Source: Gammaproteobacteria bacterium
Lineage (GTDB): Bacteria; Pseudomonadota; Gammaproteobacteria; JAJFKO01
Length of the DNA stretch: 64,000 bases
NCBI GenBank assembly: GCA_028284465.1
Contig: JANQRR010000011.1
Coordinates: 24,899-88,898, forward strand
Direction: 5' to 3'
Each line of letters opens with the position of its first letter. Position 1 is the stretch's first letter. Below the pieces are notes generated by a model. That model saw nothing but the letters and a program-made list of their open reading frames with translations. It was not told where the DNA came from and did not search any database. A program made the translations under genes and the position numbers. This document shows, one piece after another, positions 10,901-20,551 of the stretch.

Positions 10901-13900
10901 TTTTTAAATGATGATGATACTTATTTAGTTCAGACATCTTTACGTTATTCATTGGATCTAGATATTGATCGATTTACGTATTGCCTAAGAGCTATACTAA
11001 ATAACAATGAAATTTTCAATATGAGCATTGAGAAATCATCAGAGAATGATTATGTGCAACATTTTGTTATTAGGAGGCCGTTTGAGATTTTATTTAAAGA
11101 TTTATCTGATCGCACACTAAAAGAAGCTGAAAAAGAGATAAAGCACTACTGTGATAATGATAGAAAAAGAGGTTTTAATCTCTCAAATGACATATTAATA
11201 CGTTTTGTACTGTTAAAAACAAAGAAGGCGTATTTTTTCTTGATTTCACATCATCATTTGCTTTTAGATGGTTGGTCATTAGGGCTATTTTTTAAGACGC
11301 TACATAATATTTATGATCACTCATTTAATAGTATAGAACTACCAATAAATGATGTATTCTATTCAAGCTATTTGTCAACATTATCTCAGATGAATAAAGT
11401 GGCATCTTATGAATATTGGAAGGAGCAATTTGCTCTTTCAAGTGATTTGGATAGTGGTTTTTCAAAGTATTTTGTTAATACTAACAAGTACAAGAAAAGT
11501 TCTCATGTCTTTGATATCGACATACCTGTACCTGAACCTGTTTATGCCAAGCTCCTGCATATGTCAAAAAACCAGAATGTATCATTTTTTTCAACCTTGC
11601 TTTTAGGGTGGTCTTTACTACTTTTCATCTACGAAAATAGTACCGAAATAAGCTTCGGAGTTGTTTATTCAGGTAGAGAAACATCTGGGATAGAGAATTG
11701 GAGCAATGTGCTCGGCGTTTTTATTCAAACATTACCATTTTTTGTAACATTTTCTGAGGAAAAATTGTCAGCTATTTTGAACTCAATACACACGAAAAAT
11801 ATAAACAATGCAATACATATAAATATTAACTTTAATGATTTATGTAGTGAATTTGATGTTAAGTTACCGGATATTTTTTCAAGCGTAATCATTTTTGACA
11901 ATTACCCAGAGAATACATTTACAAACTCAATAAAAACGGTTAGAGCTAGAGACTTCCATTATAAAGAAAAAACTAATGTGCCTTTGCTATTAACGTTTTA
12001 TAATAGAAAAACGCTAAGATTAAAAGTAAGTTATCAGGGGAGGTTTTTTAAGCGAGAAGATGTTGTTTTGTTAATAAAACGTTTTAATCTCATCTTAGAA
12101 AAGATACCCGATTATATCGAAAAATCTTTTTCTGAATTTAACTTTTTGAGCACTGATGAATACATTAATTATAATAACTGCTTTTTGAAATCAGTTAAAA
12201 CAATTCAGAAAAGTAACACGATAGGAAGTTTGATTGACTTTCACGTTAAGAATAATCCAAGTAAAAAAGCTGTAAGTGATTGTGAAAATATATTGCACTA
12301 TGAAGAATTTGGACGATTAGTGCATTACTCAACACATTTTGTTAAGAAAACAATTTCTGAGAAATATGTGGCAATTTTAGTAGAACGTGATAACTATCTA
12401 CCAATACTATTAATCGCTTTATGGAATTGTGGAAAAGTTGTTATACCGCTTAGTTCGTCTTTTTCAATTACTAGGTTACGTAATATCGTTAAACAATTGG
12501 ATAATGTATGCATATTTTCAGATAAACACAATGCTTCTTTAGCAGAGAAGCTTGGTGTTAGTGTTTATTATAAAGAGGAAATTTCATCTGACTTTCTCTT
12601 GAATAATATGGCAATTAGCTTTCCAGAAGAGATAGCGTGCATAATTTTTACTTCTGGAACGACAGGAAAACCAAAAGGGATTAAGATATATCATGCATCT
12701 ATATTCAATTGCCTTCAAAGTATTTCTAAGTCTATTGCCTTTAATAGTACCCATAAGTTTTTATTTTTAACTGATCTAAGTTTTGACATTTCACTTTTGG
12801 AATTATTTTTACCTTTGTTATGTGGAGGATGTGTTGTTATCTCAGATACGATCACTCAGCTAAAGGTTTTAGATCTAGTTAGCTTATTTTCTAACGTTGA
12901 TTTTGCTCAATTGACCCCCACAGTGTTATCTGAACTTCTTTCACAAGTTAAGCTATCTGTTTTTAAAAATGTAAATTTAATCATCGGTGGTGAAACACTT
13001 TCAAAAAAACTAAGCTCTCGATTGCTAAATAAATTTAAGAATATTTGGCAAGCATATGGCCCGACAGAGACAACTATTTGGTCAACGATAACTAAATTAA
13101 AGGACGCTGATACTATAGGCAAGCCAATTGATAATACCTTAGCTTATGTGCTATCACCGCTTAAACATCTACTTCCACCTAAACTACCTGGAGAGCTTTA
13201 TATTGCAGGACATGGTGTAGCAAAAGGATATCTAAGTAGCAAAGAAACTAGCCAGAAGTTTCTAAAAAATATTCACGGATCAACTTATCGCGTGTATAAA
13301 ACAGGTGATCTTGCTTGGTGGAATGAGTCTGGGGAGCTACATTTCTACGGTCGAAACGATCAACAAATTAAATATCAAGGTAGACGAATTGAATTAGAGG
13401 AAATTGAGTTTTTATTTCAGCGTGATCCCAGTATTGAAAATGCTAAAGCTTTGCTCGTGCATACAGATAAGATCTCAGAGATCGCTGTGGCTGTAGAACT
13501 CAATGAGAATGCTATTGATGTGAGTAAAATCGATTTTTCATTATTTTTTTTCCCCCAAGATACACGCAATACCTATGATGAATATAAAAAGATAGTGCAA
13601 CATGCAGATCAATTAGGAAAGTTTAAAGCTGTTTGGATACCTGAACGACATTTTGCATCTGTAGGAGGGTGCTTCCCTAACCCAGCCGTTGTATGCTCAG
13701 CATTATCAAGTATTACTGATAACATTTGCTTACGTGCAGGGAGTGTTGTTTTACCTTTATATCAAGTTGCACGGGTTGCAGAAAATTGGGCAGTTATTGA
13801 TAATTTAAGTCGTGGTCGTGCAGGCTTTTCGGTGAGTTCAGGTTGGCATCCTAGAGATTTTGTTTTATCGCCAGAAAAATTTGAAAATAGAAAAAGTGAT

Positions 13901-16900
13901 CTTTTTACTGATATAGCAACATTAAAGGCTTTATTATCGGGTAAAAAATGTGAATTTTTGGCGGGAGACAATACCTATCAGAAAATTGAGATATTTCCAA
14001 AACCTTATCAAAATGAAATTCCTTTATGGATCTCTATTGCCCAAGATCCAGAAGCCTTTAAAAAAGCAGGTGCTCTTGGGCTTAATATATTAACGCATCT
14101 GTTAATCCAAGATGTCGAAACATTAAAACAAAATATTCAAATATACCATCAAGCACTACAAGACAATGGTTATGATATCACTCAGAAAAAAGTAACCTTA
14201 ATGCTACACACATTACTCTTAGATGATCCGAAAAAAGCGAAAGAAAATGGTTTAGAGTGTATGAAAGTTTATCTAAAAGAGCATGGGAAACTTGTAAGTT
14301 CGGTTAGTAAGCAAGAAGCAGAAGAGTTTCCAGATGAGTATATTAATAAAGCTGCTAATAATTTTATACGGCAAAAGAGCTTTATAGGTTCAATTGAAAC
14401 ATGCCGACCTTTGATGTATGAATTTATGGCTATTGGTATTAATGAGTTTGCTTTATTAGTAGATTTTGGCATTGGAGCTGATTTGATTTGTGAAAGTGTA
14501 ACATATCTTTCAAAAAAAATTAGTCAATCAGAGAATAATAAAAATTTATCAGAAGGATTGCTAGAAAGAATAATAAATAATATACATGAGCATACTAGCA
14601 TGAGAATTCCATATGACAATATTTTATTATTTGATACGATCCCAAAAAATACTAGAGGCAAAATTAACACAAAAGTTATTTTAGAAAAATTTAATCACGG
14701 TAAAAAATTTTTAAAGAAGCCTCATTGTCTAAAAGATGAAATAGAAATTAAATTAGTAGCATTGTGGACTTCAATTTTAAATAAGGCTAATATCAATGTT
14801 GATCTAGATTTTTTTCAAAATGGAGGACATTCATTATTAGCAATTCAACTTGTCAATGAAATTTCAAAAAAATTCAATATAGATTTTGAACTAAAAGATC
14901 TATTTTCATTGCCAACAATCAGTACTCAGGCAAAATGTATTAAAATAAGAAGCACTCAACGTTCAGATATCCATAGCGAGTTAAAGAAAAACGATAATAC
15001 CACGTTAATTGCGCTTGGCTATAATCAGCGGGGAATTTATTCTGAGTATGAGTTGGATAGAAATAACCCCAAATATAATGATGCTTTTTTATATAAGATT
15101 AAAGGATTATTAAATGAAAAATTGTTAGAAAACGCTTTGCGAATTTTGATAGAAAAAAATCCAATATTAAAATCTTATTTAATAAATACTGACAATGGTA
15201 TTTATCAAACGATTAGCAGTGATATTTCTCTTTGGGCTAACGTTAGTTTTTTGAATATCGATAAAAGTAACAACTACTTATTGGAAAACGAACTAGAAGC
15301 AAAACTCATTGAAATTGCGAGAGAGCCTTTTGACTTGTTTACCCCAGGTTTAGTGAGACTAACACTTGCTCAATCTGGCCATACTAGTTTTCTTTTAGTT
15401 GTTATTCACCATATTATAACTGATGGATTTTCTCAAAAAGTGTTTATATCTCAATTATCAGAAATCTATACCTCACTGATTAATAACCAAAATGTTGAAC
15501 ACGTTGGTCATTTAAATAATATGTCATACTTTGACTGGGTTAATGCTCAAAAGAAAACAACATTTGATAACAAGCTTGATTTTTGGAGAAATTACTTAAA
15601 AGAAAATATTCAGAAATTATCGCCAAATAAAACACATGCTAGATCGTTATCAGACTGTGGTGAAAATTTGAGAATAAAAATTGATGATACTTTAAGCAAG
15701 AAAGTTCATCATTTTATTCAGCTACACCAAATTACACCATTTATATTTTTTCTTTCTATATATTCATTAACGCTATCAAAATTTTTTGTTGTTGATAGTT
15801 TTTGCGTTGGTACTCCATTTGAAAACCGATTAGATGAAAAATTCAAATCAGTTATTGGATTTTTTGTTAATTTAATTCCTATCCATTTTAAAATTAATTG
15901 GGATGTGAGTTTCATTGAGTTTGTTTCTTCATTAAAAAACAACTTTTTTGAAATACTAACGAACGCGGACTGTCCATTTGAGAAAATAATAGATACATTG
16001 AAACTGCCTAGAAACATAGATACATTTCCTCTATTTCAAACAGTTTTTGAGTATTATGAATATCCTAGTTACACTATTAAATTTGGTGGGAGCAGTGTTG
16101 AGCTTTTACCTTTATATTTTAAACAAGCAAGATTTTTAATTTCTTTTGCTATAGAAAAAGTAAGTGATGAGTTCTATATAAACTTAAAGTATGACAAGAG
16201 TTCTTTTGATGTGGAGTTTATCGAAAATTTTTCAAAATCCTATATCACTGCCTTATCAAATTTATTAAGCAAGCAGGATGCCCCTCTGCATTCTCTCTGT
16301 TTTCTGCCTAAGACAATTAAACACCTTTTAATAGAACAATTTAATAATACACATATAACATTTAATAAACCGCAAACATTAAGTAAATTATTGACAAATT
16401 CAGCAGTAAAATTTTCAGGTAATATTGCAGTAGAAGAAGGAACTCATCGAGTCACCTATCAACAACTTGAACAATATTCTAATCAGTTTGCTAATTATTT
16501 ATCAAACAAGTGTCGTAAAAAACCTAATATAGCTATCATTTACATGCAAAAATCAATTGATGCAATCATTGCTATTTGCGCAACGATTAAAATGGGCATG
16601 ATTTATCTTCCTATCAATGATTCTGATCCAAAAAATAGAGTGGAGCAAATTATAAAAGAATCTAATGCTGAGTTAGTCATTCATAATAAGGAAACATTAA
16701 CTTTCAGTTTGAAAAATGAAGTGGCTGTTATAAAATTTAATAATCAATATAGACAGCTTGAAGATAAATTCCCAGATATCGCTATAAATGCTAGTAATGT
16801 AGCGTATATCATTTATACGTCAGGTTCTACTGGCAAGCCCAAAGGTGTTGCTATAAGTCATCGAAGTGTTGTTAATACCCTAGTTGATATAAATCAAAAA

Positions 16901-19900
16901 TTTGGTATCTCGTGTAATGATGCCATTTATTGCATTTCTCAACTTAGCTTTGATTTATCAATCTATGATATTTTTGGAAGTTTTCTAGCAGGCGCAAAAT
17001 TATGTTTGCCAAGTACGACTGAATTAGATCCTTATCTCTGGCTTGAAGATATTGTGCATTATGGTATATCTGTTTGGAACTCTGTACCCGCCTTAGCAAA
17101 AATTCTTATTGATATTGCCCTTGATATCAATAATCATCTTTCTCATCAGGCACTTAAACAAGTGTGCTTATATATGTTAAGTGGTGATCGTATCCCAATT
17201 TCATTAGTAGAAAGAATTACTACAGCCACAGATAGCAAGATCATGAGCTTGGGAGGAGCAACAGAAGCTTCTATATGGTCTGTTTATTATCCAATAAAGA
17301 CGTTAAATCATAATTGGAGAAATATTCCCTATGGGTATCCACTAGCTAATCAGCAACTATATATTCTTGATAAATGCAGGCAATTAGCACCACCAAATGT
17401 GCCTGGTGAGTTATATATAGGAGGAAAAGGTATTGCAACAAGTTATTGGAATGATAAGAAATTGACAGACTTTAGTTTTATTAATCATAAAAATTTGGAT
17501 TGTCGTCTTTATAAAACAGGTGATATTGCCAAGTATAATTCTAATGGTTATCTTGAAATTCTTGGTAGAGAGGATGCCCAGGTAAAAATTAATGGTTTTA
17601 GGATTGAATTAGACGAGATAGTGTTTCAATTAAAAAATAGTAATCTTATGGAAGATGCTCTCGTATTGAAAACAGAAGGGGTTTCAGGCCAGTCAAATTT
17701 GACTGCATTCATATACCCTGGTGAAAAGCAGAATATGCTAATTAATGATAATACATTCTGGAAATTAATTTATGACGATTTATATAACGCAGAAAATTTA
17801 AAGAATTTACCAGAGAATTTCATTGGATGGATTAATAGTAGGAATAATAAGCCTTATAGTAAGTCAGAAATGAAAAAATGGTTGACTGGAACAGTTGAGA
17901 AACTACTGCCATATGCAACAGGCGATGTTTGTGAGCTTGGTTGTGGTACGGGGTTGCTTATTGACAAGCTCAGCGAACATATAAACACATATTATGCATG
18001 TGATATTTCAATGCTTCTGATAGAAAAGTTGAGTGCCAGATACAAAAATAATCACAAAATAAAAGTAACGTTTGGTGATGCATTAGAAATTAGTAAATTA
18101 AGAAACAATAGTCTTAATTTAATCATTATTAATTCAGTAGTTCAGTATTTTCCTAATGTATATTATTTGCTTAAAGTGATATCAAAATCTTTACAGAAAT
18201 TATCAGATGGCGGTGTCATTTTTATTGGTGACATTATAAATAAAGATCTAGAAAAATACTTATATTTAGAAAGAGCTGTTTCTAAAAATATTTCTAATAT
18301 TGATGAATATGTAGAAGAGCAATATAGAGATGAACGTGAGTTGTTTATCTCACCTGACTTCTTTAAGCAATTACATCGACTATTAAACTATAAAATTCAG
18401 GTTGAAGTTACTCGTAAAAATTACTTGTCAAATAGTGAAATGAGTTTGTATAGATACGATGTGTTGATTAAAAAATCAAATCGAAATAAAAATTATACAA
18501 CAAAAGAATTATTATATAATGATTTTATATATAACAGTAATTTAAATTTACAAGAAAATGAATGTATTTTAGTAAAATCAATACCAGATAAAATGTTGTT
18601 AATGATCGATTCTTATATTAATTCTACCACACAAAATGAGCTTAATGGCATTAGAGCTGTACTTGATGAGATTGATTTTGCTAAATTTAATTATAAGCTA
18701 TTATATTCTGATGTTTCTAATAATTATATTGATTTATTATTATACCCGTTGGGTAAAAATGTATTTTTTCCAAAAATTGATAAGAATATAAATACTGTTG
18801 ATTGGATTTATTTATCGAATAATAATAAACAATTTTCTAACTATTTAAAAAATATAAATCATTACCTTGCAAACAACTTGCCAAATTTTATGATCCCAAA
18901 TAGATTTATAATTATTAGTGATTTTCAGCTTAATAAAAATGGAAAAATTGATCGTGATGCTTTATCTGATCTTGTTAAGAAAAACAAGAAAAAGTTACCT
19001 TTGCAAGAAAATGTTGATAGTAATAATCGCTTAATTGATGTGATCCGTAATGTTTGGACAAGTATTCTTCAAGTCGAGCAAGTTAATATAGATGATAATT
19101 TCTTTGACCTTGGCGGTGATTCTGTGCTTGTTCTACAGATGATTGCCAGGTTGAAACAATTTAAGATTAATGTCAGTCCACGAATTTTTTATAATAATCA
19201 AACTATAGGTGAATTAATTAGTGTTGTTCAAGAGGTAGATGCTAAAGTAGCAGACGTTAGTTATGAAGATGAATTCCCACTACATCCTATGCAAAGATGG
19301 CTGTTCTCTCAAAAGCTTTCAAATATTTCTCATTGGAATCAAGCATTTTTATTTGATGTCGCAAGTGATATCAATTTTTTGCGTTTGAAAAGCGTGTTAG
19401 AAAAAGTGTTTAATAGTCACAAAAGTTTCAGTTTGCGTTTTTCAACATTAAACCAGACGCAACAGTATATTAGGGGTTCCAATTGGAAGATTACTTATAA
19501 AAAACTATCAGTGCAGTCAGAGGATCTATTAAAGCAATCAATTTTAAAAATATGTCGTACTGAACAAGCGTTATTAAATATTAATTTGGGGCCGTTAACT
19601 CGTGCTGTTTATATAGAAGCACCTAAAATTAAACAAAAACGTCTTTTATTATTAATGCATAACTTAATATTTGATGGGGTTTCGTGGCGGATCATTCTGG
19701 ATGATATTTATTTATTACTAAAGGATGGTTTAGCATTAGATCTTCCTAGAGAAGTATCAAGCTATCAAAATTGGATTTCATCATTACAAGCATATTCAAG
19801 CTCTGCTGAGTTTCAATCTTCTTTAGATTATTGGAAAAAAATGCCTCACTATAAAGGTAAACTTTGCTGTGATTTTCAAATAAGTGATAATTTATCTAAA

Positions 19901-20551
19901 GATGAAATTTTTCATACGTTTTATTTAAGTCGAGATCAATATTTAAGCTATAAGAAAAAAATAAAAAACTATTCTTTTGATTCTCTTTTGATTACAAGTT
20001 TATATATATCTTTAGTACCTTATCTTTCAAAACCGGAAGTTACTATCAATGTAGAGCAACATGGGCGTGAGCATATTACAGACACTTTGGATCTTAGTAG
20101 AACAACAGGATGGTTTACTTCTATTTTTCCATTTAGTATGACATCACAAACTGATCCTTTATCTCTTTTTTATATGATTAATTCATCTTTAACTGAAATA
20201 AAAAATAGTGGTTTGGATTATGGCGTTGCAGTAAGTTATGTTGACAATACATCTATAAAGCGTAATTTATTAATGAAACTGGAGAATGAAATATGCTTCA
20301 ATTTCTTCGGCTCTTTTGATGAATCTTTTTATGATAATAAATTTCTTTGTTTAGCACCCGAAAAGATTGATCATTATATCTCGCCAAAAAATAAGCGCGC
20401 ACATAAATTACATATTAATATTATGGTTTTAGATGGTCAGCTAAGATTTGATTATAGATTCTCACGTCGTGAATTTAGATTGGCGACAATTAAAAAAATG
20501 GCAACATCGTTTTTATCAGCAATTGATAAAATTATTTCTCTTGTTGGGTAA
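7913..20551 (+). CDS. Non-ribosomal peptide synthetase with embedded monooxygenase and methyltransferase domains
   Basis: 4212 residues. Domains seen: C1 (20-445) with HHxxxDG degraded to LDLLLDV at 155-161. T1 (470-540, Ser502 in GGDS) comes with no A domain before it. E1 (550-970) has intact H689-H690-x3-D694. C2 (983-1400, H1114/H1115/D1119). A1 (1434-1835 plus A10 near 2245) is interrupted after A8 by a luciferase-like FMN monooxygenase (about 1875-2203, MupA/Atu3671 type). T2 (Ser2307 in GGHS). C3 (2365-2810, H2499/H2500/D2504). A2 (2818-3236 plus A10 near 3675) is interrupted by a SAM methyltransferase (3277-3521, motif ELGCGTG). T3 (Ser3737). E2 (3786-end) has HNLIFDG instead of HHxxxDG. 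By-eye specificity codes read D-I-L-Q-I-G-A-I-W (Gly-like) for A1 and D-L-Y-N-M-S-L-I-W (Cys-like) for A2. There is no thioesterase or reductase, so release is unexplained. The first residue must be loaded in trans or by a partner synthetase. Base composition is very AT-rich. Confidence 0.93.
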   Translation: MLFPDDVISYKKYLKEEVKLNDLQRSTYVHHCASSYKGIYTTQIKITLHSNLDPDLLFTSLKHVVESFPFLRACIPENSLKTKEHLMNLKLCADMQLDFHYHDLTYSKKETKEKVLKDIMEKDKSKEFDLENGPLFRVLLIKISDEKTLFVWTYLDLLLDVQGLSIIFEALFASYTGIEPDKILQQNNTLKSLIKTPKIDAEVKTFWQKMFLKKCNASSNDYLFKTELAYEEKEYIEFVFNKCETNKLIAFSKEYNISINAILQSVWVLFLNRVQKNSDVIFGITRSLANKQQGYHLNTLPIKVIIHQRDTFINLCETLSHYGYYVKKCPGISIAEIKEIANIQEKSLELFYSIFDFHSKSLFDLINNDLTNKLSIKKIEIINETNYPLFMRFELNSGCLRARLIYSKSIFTKEFSTYAINFIEQVLLNGIQRPRDDLKNIIINDLPILMPSKEQEGNSKTEIKVKKSLIDIENILLDLWRKHLKLTDLRKDDNFFALGGDSILGIQIASEARQHQIHFSANNLYSYPTIERLVFYISNKSQDDKSYEKHLLKPLQPNISILSPIQSWFFDQKFSEYNLWCQAQIFEINNQIDQAELRDILRDVCNQFSVFRSTYYRDKDQYNVRYKDYVSKDNSEVISIDTEMSPEDTLYDFFSKNQDCINISQGKLIKTFLIYNEKSESTVLAIVVHHLIFDAISWGIFVKSITACLEGKKIVKESVTYQDWVNNFFLSASDTLGREKCYWLEEIADIKPFAYDFEQPFNTVQDEIDIIEILFDNVDELLNKVRSYNVTINELLIAGLLKVLAYLQQRDIAHIMYESHGRETFGTDIDISNTLGWFTSVFPVKYDFSGTNEDLWGTAKNIKNKLREIHYLGHGFGFNKFSELNKDQFKDDKISVSFNFWGNLTHTSNDVMNTKNPPFLIRAPKSKRPFLIDVESYILNKKLFLKVRFSKKCFKLNTMYELISRYKDALQSNFYDNGDIKKYPLTDTQKGILFDSFLNDDDTYLVQTSLRYSLDLDIDRFTYCLRAILNNNEIFNMSIEKSSENDYVQHFVIRRPFEILFKDLSDRTLKEAEKEIKHYCDNDRKRGFNLSNDILIRFVLLKTKKAYFFLISHHHLLLDGWSLGLFFKTLHNIYDHSFNSIELPINDVFYSSYLSTLSQMNKVASYEYWKEQFALSSDLDSGFSKYFVNTNKYKKSSHVFDIDIPVPEPVYAKLLHMSKNQNVSFFSTLLLGWSLLLFIYENSTEISFGVVYSGRETSGIENWSNVLGVFIQTLPFFVTFSEEKLSAILNSIHTKNINNAIHININFNDLCSEFDVKLPDIFSSVIIFDNYPENTFTNSIKTVRARDFHYKEKTNVPLLLTFYNRKTLRLKVSYQGRFFKREDVVLLIKRFNLILEKIPDYIEKSFSEFNFLSTDEYINYNNCFLKSVKTIQKSNTIGSLIDFHVKNNPSKKAVSDCENILHYEEFGRLVHYSTHFVKKTISEKYVAILVERDNYLPILLIALWNCGKVVIPLSSSFSITRLRNIVKQLDNVCIFSDKHNASLAEKLGVSVYYKEEISSDFLLNNMAISFPEEIACIIFTSGTTGKPKGIKIYHASIFNCLQSISKSIAFNSTHKFLFLTDLSFDISLLELFLPLLCGGCVVISDTITQLKVLDLVSLFSNVDFAQLTPTVLSELLSQVKLSVFKNVNLIIGGETLSKKLSSRLLNKFKNIWQAYGPTETTIWSTITKLKDADTIGKPIDNTLAYVLSPLKHLLPPKLPGELYIAGHGVAKGYLSSKETSQKFLKNIHGSTYRVYKTGDLAWWNESGELHFYGRNDQQIKYQGRRIELEEIEFLFQRDPSIENAKALLVHTDKISEIAVAVELNENAIDVSKIDFSLFFFPQDTRNTYDEYKKIVQHADQLGKFKAVWIPERHFASVGGCFPNPAVVCSALSSITDNICLRAGSVVLPLYQVARVAENWAVIDNLSRGRAGFSVSSGWHPRDFVLSPEKFENRKSDLFTDIATLKALLSGKKCEFLAGDNTYQKIEIFPKPYQNEIPLWISIAQDPEAFKKAGALGLNILTHLLIQDVETLKQNIQIYHQALQDNGYDITQKKVTLMLHTLLLDDPKKAKENGLECMKVYLKEHGKLVSSVSKQEAEEFPDEYINKAANNFIRQKSFIGSIETCRPLMYEFMAIGINEFALLVDFGIGADLICESVTYLSKKISQSENNKNLSEGLLERIINNIHEHTSMRIPYDNILLFDTIPKNTRGKINTKVILEKFNHGKKFLKKPHCLKDEIEIKLVALWTSILNKANINVDLDFFQNGGHSLLAIQLVNEISKKFNIDFELKDLFSLPTISTQAKCIKIRSTQRSDIHSELKKNDNTTLIALGYNQRGIYSEYELDRNNPKYNDAFLYKIKGLLNEKLLENALRILIEKNPILKSYLINTDNGIYQTISSDISLWANVSFLNIDKSNNYLLENELEAKLIEIAREPFDLFTPGLVRLTLAQSGHTSFLLVVIHHIITDGFSQKVFISQLSEIYTSLINNQNVEHVGHLNNMSYFDWVNAQKKTTFDNKLDFWRNYLKENIQKLSPNKTHARSLSDCGENLRIKIDDTLSKKVHHFIQLHQITPFIFFLSIYSLTLSKFFVVDSFCVGTPFENRLDEKFKSVIGFFVNLIPIHFKINWDVSFIEFVSSLKNNFFEILTNADCPFEKIIDTLKLPRNIDTFPLFQTVFEYYEYPSYTIKFGGSSVELLPLYFKQARFLISFAIEKVSDEFYINLKYDKSSFDVEFIENFSKSYITALSNLLSKQDAPLHSLCFLPKTIKHLLIEQFNNTHITFNKPQTLSKLLTNSAVKFSGNIAVEEGTHRVTYQQLEQYSNQFANYLSNKCRKKPNIAIIYMQKSIDAIIAICATIKMGMIYLPINDSDPKNRVEQIIKESNAELVIHNKETLTFSLKNEVAVIKFNNQYRQLEDKFPDIAINASNVAYIIYTSGSTGKPKGVAISHRSVVNTLVDINQKFGISCNDAIYCISQLSFDLSIYDIFGSFLAGAKLCLPSTTELDPYLWLEDIVHYGISVWNSVPALAKILIDIALDINNHLSHQALKQVCLYMLSGDRIPISLVERITTATDSKIMSLGGATEASIWSVYYPIKTLNHNWRNIPYGYPLANQQLYILDKCRQLAPPNVPGELYIGGKGIATSYWNDKKLTDFSFINHKNLDCRLYKTGDIAKYNSNGYLEILGREDAQVKINGFRIELDEIVFQLKNSNLMEDALVLKTEGVSGQSNLTAFIYPGEKQNMLINDNTFWKLIYDDLYNAENLKNLPENFIGWINSRNNKPYSKSEMKKWLTGTVEKLLPYATGDVCELGCGTGLLIDKLSEHINTYYACDISMLLIEKLSARYKNNHKIKVTFGDALEISKLRNNSLNLIIINSVVQYFPNVYYLLKVISKSLQKLSDGGVIFIGDIINKDLEKYLYLERAVSKNISNIDEYVEEQYRDERELFISPDFFKQLHRLLNYKIQVEVTRKNYLSNSEMSLYRYDVLIKKSNRNKNYTTKELLYNDFIYNSNLNLQENECILVKSIPDKMLLMIDSYINSTTQNELNGIRAVLDEIDFAKFNYKLLYSDVSNNYIDLLLYPLGKNVFFPKIDKNINTVDWIYLSNNNKQFSNYLKNINHYLANNLPNFMIPNRFIIISDFQLNKNGKIDRDALSDLVKKNKKKLPLQENVDSNNRLIDVIRNVWTSILQVEQVNIDDNFFDLGGDSVLVLQMIARLKQFKINVSPRIFYNNQTIGELISVVQEVDAKVADVSYEDEFPLHPMQRWLFSQKLSNISHWNQAFLFDVASDINFLRLKSVLEKVFNSHKSFSLRFSTLNQTQQYIRGSNWKITYKKLSVQSEDLLKQSILKICRTEQALLNINLGPLTRAVYIEAPKIKQKRLLLLMHNLIFDGVSWRIILDDIYLLLKDGLALDLPREVSSYQNWISSLQAYSSSAEFQSSLDYWKKMPHYKGKLCCDFQISDNLSKDEIFHTFYLSRDQYLSYKKKIKNYSFDSLLITSLYISLVPYLSKPEVTINVEQHGREHITDTLDLSRTTGWFTSIFPFSMTSQTDPLSLFYMINSSLTEIKNSGLDYGVAVSYVDNTSIKRNLLMKLENEICFNFFGSFDESFYDNKFLCLAPEKIDHYISPKNKRAHKLHINIMVLDGQLRFDYRFSRREFRLATIKKMATSFLSAIDKIISLVG

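Noticed and set aside
13536..14520. Separate luciferase-like monooxygenase gene
   Set aside because: It is in frame inside the NRPS with A8 before it and A10 after it, so it is an embedded domain.
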